Shown here: in pieces, positions 1-9,520 of the stretch
Layout: each line of letters opens with the position of its first letter
How positions within the stretch are numbered: position 1 is the first letter of the stretch
Assembly: GCF_001939075.1 (NCBI RefSeq)
Contig: NZ_MPTA01000002.1
Coordinates: 744,001-808,000, forward strand
Direction: 5' to 3'
DNA: 64,000 bases
From: Paenisporosarcina indica
Lineage (GTDB): Bacteria; Bacillota; Bacilli; Bacillales_A; Planococcaceae
Notes under the pieces: model-generated
Database searches by the model: none
The model's input: the letters and a program-made list of their open reading frames with translations, nothing else
What the model was told of the DNA's origin: nothing
Program-made: the position numbers and the translations under genes

Positions 1-3000
1 TGCGAATACATCCTGGACTCTTCTTGCTGTTTCGGAAGTCTTCTCTATTGACACTCTACCTGCTACTTCTTTTTCACGTCTGACAAATGGATTAATTGGG
101 AACTTGTCATGATAAACGATTCGTTCATGCAATTTGTCCCCCACACTTGCCAAAAAGGCCGGATCTAGTTGGGTTGTCGTAAAACTACTTGAGTAATCGA
201 TGACCAATGCTGGTTGACCTGATTTAGAAAAGTCTTTCAGAAGAGACTGGATAAAGTACGTTTTCCCTTGACCTGAACGCCCACCAATCAATAGATGTCT
301 GTTTGAAAGTTGCGAGTGATTGAATTCCCAGTGGATGGGTTCCTGTCTTTCCAATCCCATTAGTGGTCTAATTCCTGTTTGAGTTACAGTTGGCTCTACT
401 GAATCATCAGACTTTGACTCCTCCGGAACGTATGGTGCAGAACCATCAGCTACTTTTTCCACATCTTCATTAGGAGGTAACGGATAAATCAACTCTTCTT
501 CCGAATCAACCGATTTTTCTTCCGGCACTTCTACCTCTACTTCTGGTGTTTCTTCAGGTATTTCTGGTTTTACCGGTGGATATACAGGATTAGGTTTCAC
601 CACTACTTCCTCTTCTACCACCTCCACCACTTCCGGTAATTCCACAATCTCTATCTCACTGAAGTCATCATTCTTCAATTTTTCCATGGATACGGCTAAA
701 GTTGCGTATCCTGCTTGTTCTGGAATCTCATAGACGATGACGCCATTTTTTCTTTCTTGTCTACTCTCGGTTATGCCTTTTTTAAATGACATGACCATTC
801 CTTGGCCAAACTCTGCTCTTAGTGAACTTGTGATTTCAAAGTCATCATTAAGCAGTTTGTCGATCATAGTAGAGCTGACGGTGTAATTCTTTTCAGGCCA
901 TATATTATTTACTTTCATTTTGTTGGCATTATTGATTAACACGCGAGCAAAGAAGTTTCTCAGGAACTTGGAGTCGAAATTATTTTCTTTTAATAACTGC
1001 TCATCTAGTCTTTCTTTCAGAGCGATTACTTGAGAAATTCCTTTTTCGATTACAGACGATTGATTGTTCCCAATTTTAACTTCAACCGGGTACATATGAA
1101 CCAATACTTTTTCATCCTCGGTTAGCTCTAGTCCCATCATCAATAAATCATCGCTGCAGTTTCCTTTTTTACCGATAGTTTTTCCGGAGAAGATGCCTTC
1201 TTTTTTGCTCAATTTAATATTGCCTGTTACTCGCACGATTTCTTCCATTGATATTGGAACCCATACAATATTTTCAGTTTCAAAGAATAGTAAAGAGCGT
1301 TTAATCGCAGAAACGATACTCATTTTTTCTCGTTTATCGTGTGACTTGCCTTGAACTGCTCGTAGCAACCATTCTCCATTAAACGTATTAAAGGCTTTGA
1401 TTACCTCTTCAATTCTCTCGTCTTCTACCGCTATTTGTTGCGACAACAAGAATTCTTTAATCACTTTAAAATATTGATTGGACTTGTCCGTAACGGTAAT
1501 GGCATCGAAATGGCTAGTTGAAGATAATTGGTCGCTATAGTGAACAATGACTAGATTGCTTGATGATTCCTGGAAATACTTCAAATCAACTGCAGGGTCA
1601 ATGAACGTTAACCAATGGCTATTTTTATATAGTTCTGCAAGATACTTTTCGTCTTCATTATTTATATGAAGTGCGAAAGCAATGTTTTTCATATATGGGT
1701 CATGCCCGCCATTTGTACGGTTTGCACTTAGTTCATTAATCTTGGTTGCGTATTTTGTTAACAATGTTTGATTTTGTGCAGCATCTCCTACACCAAACCC
1801 AACTCTGTATCCCCCATCCTCTGTTCGATGAGAAGATACTGTCGTATAAATACCACCTAAGTTAATGCTACTAGGAGCTTGATCCACTTTTTGTTTGGCG
1901 ATATGTTCTTTATTCTTCATTTTGTAGAACGTCACATGACTGTATTCCAGTTGTTCATTGATGTCTCTTTTTGCATACTGTAAGGACGATTGAATGGCTC
2001 TTAATATGTCCTCGGCATAAAAGTCTTTTATGTTGATATCAATTCCAAGCTCATCTTTCAGAATTGATGGTTCTTCAATCTCATTCATCAAATCAAAAGC
2101 GCTTTTTATATTCGAGCTCACATTGTAAGAAGTCACCACAATGTCTCTTAAATTACTCAGTGAATTATTTTTCGTGATTTCTACTTTAAACCAGTTAATG
2201 ATTCCCTTGAGTATTTCACGGTCATTATTAATATTCACGATATTTAAAAGCAGTGCGGATTTACTGTCGATTTCAAACAAGTAATCATAATGATCCATGA
2301 ACTGATTGATTTTTTCCTGTACAACCTGCGCCAAGTAGTTATTCGTTTCGCCGATTGACACTTCTTCTCTCGGTTTGAACAAATGCCACTCCGGAATACG
2401 GTTTGTAGAATCCGGTTTAAATAAGTGACCATCTGTTCCGATTAAGAACGGAATAGTATAAGCAGCTTTTAGTCTCTTCAATATATTACTGTCTATGCTT
2501 TCACCAGCAGTTTCCTTCGTCAATTGAAGCTGGTACGCCACGTTCAACGGAGAAAATGGTGTCATATAGATTTCATTCTCGTCAAAAAGTGCCCCTAGAT
2601 ATAAAAGATCTCTTTCATCATTCTTCATTAACTCGCCATCACTGATATTGTCGATCGCTTCGACATACTCTTCAATATATTTTTCCGCATACTCAACAAG
2701 TTCATCTGAATAATAGGTAAAGGACGGAATGGTGTTTGTCTCTTTCAATAAGTTCAGGAAGTTGTGATAGGCTCCTTCCAACTTGGCAGGCATGAATAAT
2801 GGCTCTTCCACCATTTCATTTATTGCCAGCTTCGCTCTTTTAGGCATCATGCTTAGCCATTGTTTTTCGAACATGAAATATTTCCGGTCTTGCTCATGTG
2901 TCACGAATGGCAGTTGGTCGATTTCCACTCTCGAGAAATCTTCATTGCCCAAGTAAGTGTTTTGGCTATTGATTTTTTTCTCCCAAATACGCATCGGCTC

Positions 3001-4548
3001 AATCGGAACAACTCTTAACACAATATCTTTGATCTCAATCGGGATGACAAAATCATTCGAATTCAACATGAACTTGAAGCTCGTTTCCATTTCATCCAGC
3101 AGTCCTAGTTCGAAGTGTATTTCCACACCTTCATTGAAACTAACTTCCGATTCTACTGATTGAACTAAAGTAGTTTCCCCACCTGTACCAATGACTAGTT
3201 TTTGGTCTTTCAGTTCCAATTGAAGAGCTTGATTAGCCATTGAACTAGCATTTACAAAGTACGAAGATTTATGGGAATCCAATAAGTCTTCATTGCATTT
3301 GATTACCAGAATATTAAAGTTATAAGTGCTTGCAGTACTGTCTTCATGTTTATATGTCACACGTTTAAACGTACGACCCGAATGCTCTAGTTTAATACTC
3401 GCTATTAATGAATGACCTTTGCTTTTAGTGAATTTCAAACTATTCTGCACTAAAAATTTGTCAGATGTATTTCGATCAAAAGGAACTTTAATTTCAATAT
3501 GTTCACCCTCTACATAATCCGGGTGAAAAACAATTAAACTCCAAGTTCTTCTACCCGTTACCGAATCCGATTTTGGTCTTAACCAGGTAGTCAGTTCCTT
3601 ATTAGACTGCTCGCTTACTAAAACAGATTTGACTTTATCGTTGTTAAAGGAAATTACTTTTCTTTCATTAACTTTGATCATCCATTCCGTTAACTCCTGA
3701 AAATCTGTCGATGCCCAATCATCTTTTCTCAATTTCGAGGCACCTTTATCGAACTGTTCCTCCAACTTTTCTTTCTCATTCCCCAGTTGTCTAGTACGTT
3801 CCACATCTTCAAATAGCGACGTATTATCTTCCAATCTGGACGCAATATTTTTATCTTCCTTTTTCCACTTACTACTTTCGTATTCATATGAATCTCGGAC
3901 TTCCACAAGTTTTACTAAGCTAGAGTCAGGGAAATAATTTAATGCTGCAAAATCACCTTGATCTAGCCGTGCTTTTTTTAACAGTGAAAGTATATCTTCA
4001 AAGTCCAAGAAAGAAGAATTTTCGATTCTGTGTTCAGCTTCTCTTTTATTCAAGTAATGTCTTAATACCACTTTTTCACTGTCAATTAGTTCACTCTTGA
4101 ATAAAAGTTCTTCCAAGTTCCCAACAATCTGGCTGACGTGTAGAGGAAGCCCTTCTGAAGTTAAATCCCTGCTACCGCCTCTAATCGAATCGTTTATCGT
4201 ATTACAGATCATGATTAGTGCTGTATTTTTCCATTGTCCTTTTTGTTCACTCATTTCGTTACGCAGAGTGACAAGGAAATCAATGCTGGTATTGTCATTT
4301 GTGGAAGCAATGACGAATTTCGTTTCGTTGAAATTCAATGAGATTGTTTCATATTTTGACAAACCTGATTCATGTTGATAAACAAATTTTTCCGCATGGC
4401 TATCCGTTTTCAAAACTTGTATCAGTTCGTCTACCAGATTTTCTTCAGGCAGATACAAGTAATAGCGGTCTATTCGATTCTCTTCGGATTCTTTTTTAAA
4501 GAAGGTAACTAATTGTCCGCCTATATAATCATAAAATGGATTTAACAT
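1..4548 (-). CDS. dptH: DNA phosphorothioation-dependent restriction protein DptH (partial, 3' end outside window)
   Basis: The frame is open from an ATG at 4548 to the left edge: 1516 codons are visible and the C-terminus is missing. Near residue 1422 there is a Walker A motif, GGRSGQGKT, followed by a hydrophobic strand and 'INPF', as in HerA/FtsK-type motor ATPases. Before it, about positions 420-650 encode a Pro/Glu/Val-rich linker. The central part contains 'TFIDPAVDLKYF' and 'GGYRVGFGVGD', which I associate with DptH. DptH works with DptF and DptG to restrict DNA lacking phosphorothioate marks. The start lies inside dptG (20-nt overlap), so translation is probably coupled. The order dptF-dptG-dptH matches the known restriction cassette. 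The assignment rests on context plus the C-terminal ATPase; no alignment was run. Confidence 0.8.
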   Translation of the reverse strand, partial: MLNPFYDYIGGQLVTFFKKESEENRIDRYYLYLPEENLVDELIQVLKTDSHAEKFVYQHESGLSKYETISLNFNETKFVIASTNDNTSIDFLVTLRNEMSEQKGQWKNTALIMICNTINDSIRGGSRDLTSEGLPLHVSQIVGNLEELLFKSELIDSEKVVLRHYLNKREAEHRIENSSFLDFEDILSLLKKARLDQGDFAALNYFPDSSLVKLVEVRDSYEYESSKWKKEDKNIASRLEDNTSLFEDVERTRQLGNEKEKLEEQFDKGASKLRKDDWASTDFQELTEWMIKVNERKVISFNNDKVKSVLVSEQSNKELTTWLRPKSDSVTGRRTWSLIVFHPDYVEGEHIEIKVPFDRNTSDKFLVQNSLKFTKSKGHSLIASIKLEHSGRTFKRVTYKHEDSTASTYNFNILVIKCNEDLLDSHKSSYFVNASSMANQALQLELKDQKLVIGTGGETTLVQSVESEVSFNEGVEIHFELGLLDEMETSFKFMLNSNDFVIPIEIKDIVLRVVPIEPMRIWEKKINSQNTYLGNEDFSRVEIDQLPFVTHEQDRKYFMFEKQWLSMMPKRAKLAINEMVEEPLFMPAKLEGAYHNFLNLLKETNTIPSFTYYSDELVEYAEKYIEEYVEAIDNISDGELMKNDERDLLYLGALFDENEIYMTPFSPLNVAYQLQLTKETAGESIDSNILKRLKAAYTIPFLIGTDGHLFKPDSTNRIPEWHLFKPREEVSIGETNNYLAQVVQEKINQFMDHYDYLFEIDSKSALLLNIVNINNDREILKGIINWFKVEITKNNSLSNLRDIVVTSYNVSSNIKSAFDLMNEIEEPSILKDELGIDINIKDFYAEDILRAIQSSLQYAKRDINEQLEYSHVTFYKMKNKEHIAKQKVDQAPSSINLGGIYTTVSSHRTEDGGYRVGFGVGDAAQNQTLLTKYATKINELSANRTNGGHDPYMKNIAFALHINNEDEKYLAELYKNSHWLTFIDPAVDLKYFQESSSNLVIVHYSDQLSSTSHFDAITVTDKSNQYFKVIKEFLLSQQIAVEDERIEEVIKAFNTFNGEWLLRAVQGKSHDKREKMSIVSAIKRSLLFFETENIVWVPISMEEIVRVTGNIKLSKKEGIFSGKTIGKKGNCSDDLLMMGLELTEDEKVLVHMYPVEVKIGNNQSSVIEKGISQVIALKERLDEQLLKENNFDSKFLRNFFARVLINNANKMKVNNIWPEKNYTVSSTMIDKLLNDDFEITSSLRAEFGQGMVMSFKKGITESRQERKNGVIVYEIPEQAGYATLAVSMEKLKNDDFSEIEIVELPEVVEVVEEEVVVKPNPVYPPVKPEIPEETPEVEVEVPEEKSVDSEEELIYPLPPNEDVEKVADGSAPYVPEESKSDDSVEPTVTQTGIRPLMGLERQEPIHWEFNHSQLSNRHLLIGGRSGQGKTYFIQSLLKDFSKSGQPALVIDYSSSFTTTQLDPAFLASVGDKLHERIVYHDKFPINPFVRREKEVAGRVSIEKTSETARRVQDVFA

Positions 4549-5914
4549 ATTGAGCATCCCCACTATCACTTTTCTTATCAAGATAATTCAATTTATCCAA
4601 AGTGTTTATCACTTCTTCCTTGGAATGGTGATCTAGCCAGACACCTCGTTTTTCGAATTCATCCCATAGTTGTTTTAATTCGATTCGATTCGAAGATTCT
4701 CCAACCGAAACGGCCACCAACATCAATAATTGATCGAGTTTCAATGAAAGAATCGTTCCTAAAGAACCACCGTTTTTACGGTAGAATTTTGAAATAAAAG
4801 CTTCAAATGCTTTTTCATATCGTGAATTAACTGCATTATCTAGTCTCTGCTTAATAACGGACACTAAGTCTTTAAAAGCCTCGTCCAGGGATTTATTATC
4901 ATCGTTTTCAGGCAGACCTACATTGATTCCATTCTGCTCTTTATAAAAACTGTGAATCCACTCATAGATTGATTTAACAAACATTTTTTCTTCTTCTGGT
5001 CCTACGTTTTTCAGTTCTCTTTCAATGTCATGATAAAACTGATTCGGTTTATCAGAAAATGTGTTCAGACCCACAATATTTAAAGCATGTTCGTGTGCAA
5101 AGAAGCCCTCAAACTGCTCCAATAACATTTTGTAGCCTGTTTTATAGCCATTTCTCCATTTTGACGCCTTTTCCCAATTCATTAAAAAATAGATTGGAGA
5201 CAACTCCAACTCATTGAAATTCGTTAATTTATTCGTTTGAATAATTAATTGAGCCATCGCGATAAAGGCATAATGAACAAACAGTGAGGAAATGTTTTCA
5301 ATTAAGAAGTTCGTGTTTGTAGACAAAGTTTTTATGTCTGCAAGAAATTGTTTTTGCAGTTCAGGAAATGTATTTCTATATTTTCCTGCTTGGTTTACAG
5401 TTTTTTCACCATCACTAGACAAATCCAAAATGGAAGAAATCAAATCCTGCTCCGATAGATTTTTAAACAAGCTCTGAAGTTCTTCCTTATTGTTGGTAAT
5501 GAAAAAGTCATAGAAAAACGTAAAGAAATCAATTTCTCCTTTTCGTTCATTTTCATTTTCCGTAAAAGGGATATATTCCAGTTGGTTAAATTTAGTGACA
5601 TTTGAATTTTCAATTTCATTGATTTGATTTTCAACAAAATGTTTGAAAATCTCTTTTGATTCATCATCATTGAATTTGCCCATATTGGTGATATGTTCAA
5701 TAAAGTTCTGATCCGACTCTTTTAGGATATTCTTGTCATTAATTGCTCTAAGTACTGCACCAGTTATAGTAGAAAAACCATTCTCAAACTTGGCTCTTTC
5801 TGGTTTACGGGTTGGAAGTGGCAATAAGTAAGTTTGCTGCCTACGTCTGAACGTGTATTTACCACCCTTTAGTGTGAATTTTTCAATTCTATCGAAATCT
5901 AATTTATATTCCAT
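4529..5914 (-). CDS. dptG: DNA phosphorothioation-dependent restriction protein DptG
   Basis: A 461-residue soluble protein with no signal peptide, membrane segment or recognisable catalytic motif. It lies between an ATPase of the DptF type and the DptH motor, which is the position and approximate size of DptG. The spacing to dptF is 4 nt and dptH starts inside its 3' end, so the three genes form one translationally coupled unit. The sequence is rich in Asn, Lys, Glu and aromatic residues and looks largely helical. DptG is needed with DptF and DptH for cleavage of unmodified DNA in Dnd systems; its biochemical role is not defined. A ribosome binding site (AAGGTG) precedes the ATG. The identification depends mainly on gene order. 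Confidence 0.75.
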   Translation of the reverse strand: MEYKLDFDRIEKFTLKGGKYTFRRRQQTYLLPLPTRKPERAKFENGFSTITGAVLRAINDKNILKESDQNFIEHITNMGKFNDDESKEIFKHFVENQINEIENSNVTKFNQLEYIPFTENENERKGEIDFFTFFYDFFITNNKEELQSLFKNLSEQDLISSILDLSSDGEKTVNQAGKYRNTFPELQKQFLADIKTLSTNTNFLIENISSLFVHYAFIAMAQLIIQTNKLTNFNELELSPIYFLMNWEKASKWRNGYKTGYKMLLEQFEGFFAHEHALNIVGLNTFSDKPNQFYHDIERELKNVGPEEEKMFVKSIYEWIHSFYKEQNGINVGLPENDDNKSLDEAFKDLVSVIKQRLDNAVNSRYEKAFEAFISKFYRKNGGSLGTILSLKLDQLLMLVAVSVGESSNRIELKQLWDEFEKRGVWLDHHSKEEVINTLDKLNYLDKKSDSGDAQYVKSIL

Positions 5915-5918
5915 GGCT

Positions 5919-8093
5919 TTACACCTTCTTCATTTCAAATTTCGCCTGTGAAAACCTAGGTTTTGAGATTTCATACATGGCATTCGTTTTCTTGTGAAGC
6001 AATAAAATCTTATTGTTTTTCTCAGCAGATTTGATAATTTTTTCATGCAGCTCATTAAATTGAAGAGCATTTTGAATGTCTTGTTTATTCGGTCTGTATC
6101 CTTTTCTTATTTTCTTAAGAAGCGAAAACAGGGCAAAGTCCAGCTCAAAGAAATACCGTTCATTATTCTGTCTGAATCCTACTTTTAAATAAGGGGTAAA
6201 CCGATCGATACTCGCTTTCCCTTCCATCGAACTAAAAATGGTTTCATCGACATCTTCTTCTAGCTGAACTGGAACAGCGATATTGAACTCTTTATTCGTT
6301 GAACCCGTGAATATATAGCCATCCATCGGTGAGCCGTTCCAAGAAAAGACCACATCTTTCAACATATCAAAGAGGACGCCGATTTTGTCGCCATCTCCCG
6401 TGTAATACGCATATAGATAATTAATAAAGTCTCGATAACTCTCATTGCTCTCATAGTCGGATAAAAGAGATGTTTGTCTGATGAGCAATTTGGTTATCTC
6501 GAGATAGTTTTCTTTACTAATTCCAGAAATGTTAGGAATCCAGGAATCTTGGTTTTCTTTCGCAAACTTGTTGTTGATAAACCCTTGTTTGTCCTGGCTA
6601 AGAAGAAATTCCGTAATCATTTCATCTTTTTCACTTGATCTATTTTTTAATGGATCCAGTTCACTCAAAGCTTTTAATAATTGCGAGCGATCCGGATGGG
6701 CAAATAATAGATTCGGTAAGCTATTTTGGATTAAATCAAAGCTACTCTGACTTTGGGTAACTTCATTCACCGGTACAATAATTTCATATATAAAGTTATA
6801 AAACGATCTGGTGGATATAAAGATTTTCTCTTTAACCATCGCTTCAATCAAGATCTGCACAATAGACTCTTTGACCTTCGGGTTGCGTAGAAGGCCGTAG
6901 TTTTGATGAATCACAGTTGATATTCCATTCTCCTGATCGCGTAACCAAGCATGATAGAATGGGTTAAGAGGTTGGTTATCCGTGATTTTATTAATGATAT
7001 TCAAAAAGAAATCAGAGCTTGGTCCGTTCGCTTCAAGTGTGAAAGGTTTCAATTCCGCAAAGTTTAATAGCTTGAATCGGGAATCATCCTGAACTGCGTT
7101 TGCACTTTGCTGAAAGACTCCGCTACGATCGATGAAGTCACATAGAGCGTTGAACTTCCCTTTACTCTTCTGTTGATTGTAAAAGTTATGAAGTACCCCT
7201 AGATTGATGGCGATTAGAGAGCTCATTGTTGGCGTTTTATCGTCATCAAATTCATTCAAGACTCTTTCAAGCGTTTCTAATGAAGTCTTTGTAGGATCAT
7301 ACGATTCAGTAGAGTCGTTATGTACGTTACAGTTGGCTAACAGCTCAGGGCGTTTTTCCTTGATGTAAGCCAGTAAGTGACTTTTTCCGTCTCCCACGCT
7401 ACCACACAGCATGATAAGGGTCGGTGTATTATTCGCTTGGACGTTCTCCAGAAGACTGATAATCTCCAATTCTATGGATCGCTGCACATGCATATAGCTT
7501 CTGAACTGACCAAAGCTATCGGCATTTACAACTGATTCTTTTGAAGAAGACTGCAGTACAGATAATGTCTTCAAGAAACCTTCATTTTCAACACGTGGTG
7601 CGATATAAACTCCACTATTTGAACTTTCATCATTATTTAGAGTAGACGCTGCTACTTCTGAATTAGAATCCTCACTACTGCTTGCATTTATTTCTTTCCA
7701 CTCAATGATTTGCTTAGTTAAGAAAATAATAACTTGCATCGCGATTTCGGCTTCATCCGATGAAAGGTCTTTTATACGTTTTTTATTTGCTAGTTCGATA
7801 AATACATTTGCTTCCTTATATTCCATTTCTGGAGCTTGATATTTACTTCTCAGTTCTTTCCAGATGAAATCCATTAATTTTAAATCGAAATACCATAAAG
7901 CCATGGGCTTCACATTTAATGTGTGCGTGAGCTGCTTCATTCTGTCGAAAGAAAGATTTTTGAAAACCAACTCCATTTTCGCAATGGCTCCAGATGGGTT
8001 GTTCTTTATATTCCGAACGATTCCATCGTAACTATAATCATGATCATATCTATTATCTATTATTAGTTCATTCCATATATCTCTATCTTGCAT
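5919..8093 (-). CDS. dptF: DNA phosphorothioation-dependent restriction protein DptF (ATPase)
   Basis: A 724-residue P-loop protein. The Walker A motif GSVGDGKS is at about residues 231-238, preceded by the strand 'TLIMLC', and 'SLIAINLG' near 292 is a likely core strand. Residues 1-135 form an N-terminal helical region, separated from the ATPase part by a Ser/Asn/Asp/Glu-rich linker (about 136-165). To my recollection typical DptF proteins are nearer 500-600 residues, so the N-terminal part may be an extra module. The gene heads the dptFGH operon. AGGGGGAG lies seven bases before the ATG. Its product is expected to power restriction of DNA lacking phosphorothioate. The alternative is another KAP- or AAA-like defence ATPase, but the neighbours favour DptF. 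Confidence 0.78.
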   Translation of the reverse strand: MQDRDIWNELIIDNRYDHDYSYDGIVRNIKNNPSGAIAKMELVFKNLSFDRMKQLTHTLNVKPMALWYFDLKLMDFIWKELRSKYQAPEMEYKEANVFIELANKKRIKDLSSDEAEIAMQVIIFLTKQIIEWKEINASSSEDSNSEVAASTLNNDESSNSGVYIAPRVENEGFLKTLSVLQSSSKESVVNADSFGQFRSYMHVQRSIELEIISLLENVQANNTPTLIMLCGSVGDGKSHLLAYIKEKRPELLANCNVHNDSTESYDPTKTSLETLERVLNEFDDDKTPTMSSLIAINLGVLHNFYNQQKSKGKFNALCDFIDRSGVFQQSANAVQDDSRFKLLNFAELKPFTLEANGPSSDFFLNIINKITDNQPLNPFYHAWLRDQENGISTVIHQNYGLLRNPKVKESIVQILIEAMVKEKIFISTRSFYNFIYEIIVPVNEVTQSQSSFDLIQNSLPNLLFAHPDRSQLLKALSELDPLKNRSSEKDEMITEFLLSQDKQGFINNKFAKENQDSWIPNISGISKENYLEITKLLIRQTSLLSDYESNESYRDFINYLYAYYTGDGDKIGVLFDMLKDVVFSWNGSPMDGYIFTGSTNKEFNIAVPVQLEEDVDETIFSSMEGKASIDRFTPYLKVGFRQNNERYFFELDFALFSLLKKIRKGYRPNKQDIQNALQFNELHEKIIKSAEKNNKILLLHKKTNAMYEISKPRFSQAKFEMKKV

Positions 8094-8123
8094 TTTTACT
8101 CCCCCTAAACACTACCTACCATA

Positions 8124-8152
8124 ATTTTACCACAGCAGATTTTTATCATAAA
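8124..8152 (-). promoter_or_regulatory. candidate promoter of dptFGH
   Basis: On the minus strand an extended -10 (TGG-TAAAAT, 8124-8132) lies about 30 nt before the dptF start, with a weak -35 (TTTATG, 8147-8152) 17 nt further upstream. The ribosome binding site of dptF lies in the resulting short leader. The -10 is good and the -35 is poor, so this is only a candidate. The rest of the 330-nt divergent intergenic region (8094-8424) is AT-rich and holds no gene. Confidence 0.35.
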
Positions 8153-8424
8153 TACTATGTATATTATATAACTATTATTAGTTTTCCGATTAACAATTTA
8201 TAGAAAATCTTGTAAGCCCATGATAATGGAGCTTATTTTCTTTCTCTTCTATTAGTATCTCAATAAAACTGCATACAAAACAGAGTTTGGCAATGATTAA
8301 TATGAACAATTTAATTCGTAATTTACATAAAATTCATTTATACCCAAATTTAACTTTGTTTTTACGTTATAATAACCTTATTAAAAGTATGGATATAAGA
8401 TTAATTTCACTCGGAGGTAATTGC

Positions 8425-9435
8425 ATGTCTTTATTAAGAAAATTAGTAAATAAAATAATGGATGCGGATGATTTAAAAAAGCCTATCATTTTGCAGGATC
8501 GAACAGAAGTGTCTACCCTAATTAAGGAATTAGAGTTACTTAAAAGCTCCTCACATATAGATATAAATAAAACCCTTGTAGAAGAACATCTAAAACTTGC
8601 CCACATTGGATTATCTGGAGAAAAGAATGTTATGTATGAATTGAGGCATTCGTTTATTCCAATGATCATTCTTCATGATATAGAAATAAGTATTGAAGAT
8701 TATCATGCACAGTATGACTTTATTATTATCACACCACAATTTATTTTTGTTTTAGAAGTGAAGAAGTTCATGGGGAATATTGTTGTATCTGAGAGTGGAG
8801 ATTTTACTCGGGTCGTTAAAAAAGGAACTCGTACTGTTTTTAGAGAAGGTGTTTATAGCCCGTTAAGACAGGCCAAAAGACAACGAGATATTTTAAATAT
8901 GTTTTTAAGGGAACATAACCTAATCAATAAGATTGAGATTATCAGCGGTGTAACATTTGCGAATGAACGAAACGAAATTGATATGACTCACGCTCCTGAA
9001 GAAGTAAAATCAATGATTTGTAGAATTGATAATCTTGTTCCTTTATTAGAAAAAGAACAAAAGAAATTCTCAGATCGAAATGTTTTACCTGCTTATTTAT
9101 ATAAAACGGCCAATTTTCTTGTTGCCAACCAAACACGTAAACCATTTAGTTCAGAGAGATATATGTTGAAAGCTGCGACGAATATTCCCGTTGAATTACC
9201 TGTTAAAAAAACGGTTATCAATAATGATCTAGTTGAACAAAAACTGAGAGCGTTCAGAAAAAAACTTGCAAACGAAAAAGGCTATAAAGCGTTTCATATA
9301 TTTAGTGATGCTACCTTACACGAACTCTTATTACATAGACCCACTAACAAAGAAGAACTAATCAAAATTAAAGGGTTCGGTAATCAAAAAGTAAATGAAT
9401 TTGGCGACCAACTATTAAGTATTATTAATAACTAA
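8425..9435 (+). CDS. NERD nuclease-related domain protein with C-terminal HRDC domain
   Basis: A 336-residue protein. The ATG at 8425 was chosen because GGAGGT lies six bases upstream; the frame extends further to a TTG at 8287, but that stretch lacks a ribosome binding site. Residues 65-160 look like a NERD domain: 'GEKNVMYEL' is followed by 'YDFIII' (Asp98) and 'LEVKK' (Glu111, Lys113), the D...ExK pattern of restriction-like nucleases, then 'SPLRQAKRQ'. Residues 268-336 resemble HRDC, a DNA-binding module of helicases and nucleases, ending in a helix-hairpin 'IKGFGNQKVNEFG'. It diverges from dptFGH and sits at the edge of that defence island, so a role in nucleic-acid defence or repair is plausible but unproven. 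Confidence 0.75.
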   Translation: MSLLRKLVNKIMDADDLKKPIILQDRTEVSTLIKELELLKSSSHIDINKTLVEEHLKLAHIGLSGEKNVMYELRHSFIPMIILHDIEISIEDYHAQYDFIIITPQFIFVLEVKKFMGNIVVSESGDFTRVVKKGTRTVFREGVYSPLRQAKRQRDILNMFLREHNLINKIEIISGVTFANERNEIDMTHAPEEVKSMICRIDNLVPLLEKEQKKFSDRNVLPAYLYKTANFLVANQTRKPFSSERYMLKAATNIPVELPVKKTVINNDLVEQKLRAFRKKLANEKGYKAFHIFSDATLHELLLHRPTNKEELIKIKGFGNQKVNEFGDQLLSIINN

Positions 9436-9484
9436 GATTGGGATACCTTATTAATATGTGGAGTGGGTAAAAATAATAAAAGCA

Positions 9485-9520
9485 AGAAAGCTGCCGAAAT
9501 TGCATCTTCGGCAGCTTTCT
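9485..9520 (+). terminator. terminator after the NERD-HRDC gene
   Basis: A perfect 14-bp stem (AGAAAGCTGCCGAA and its complement) with an 8-nt loop starts 50 nt after the stop codon. The T-rich tail is short (TTTCTCT). It may work in both directions. Confidence 0.7.
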
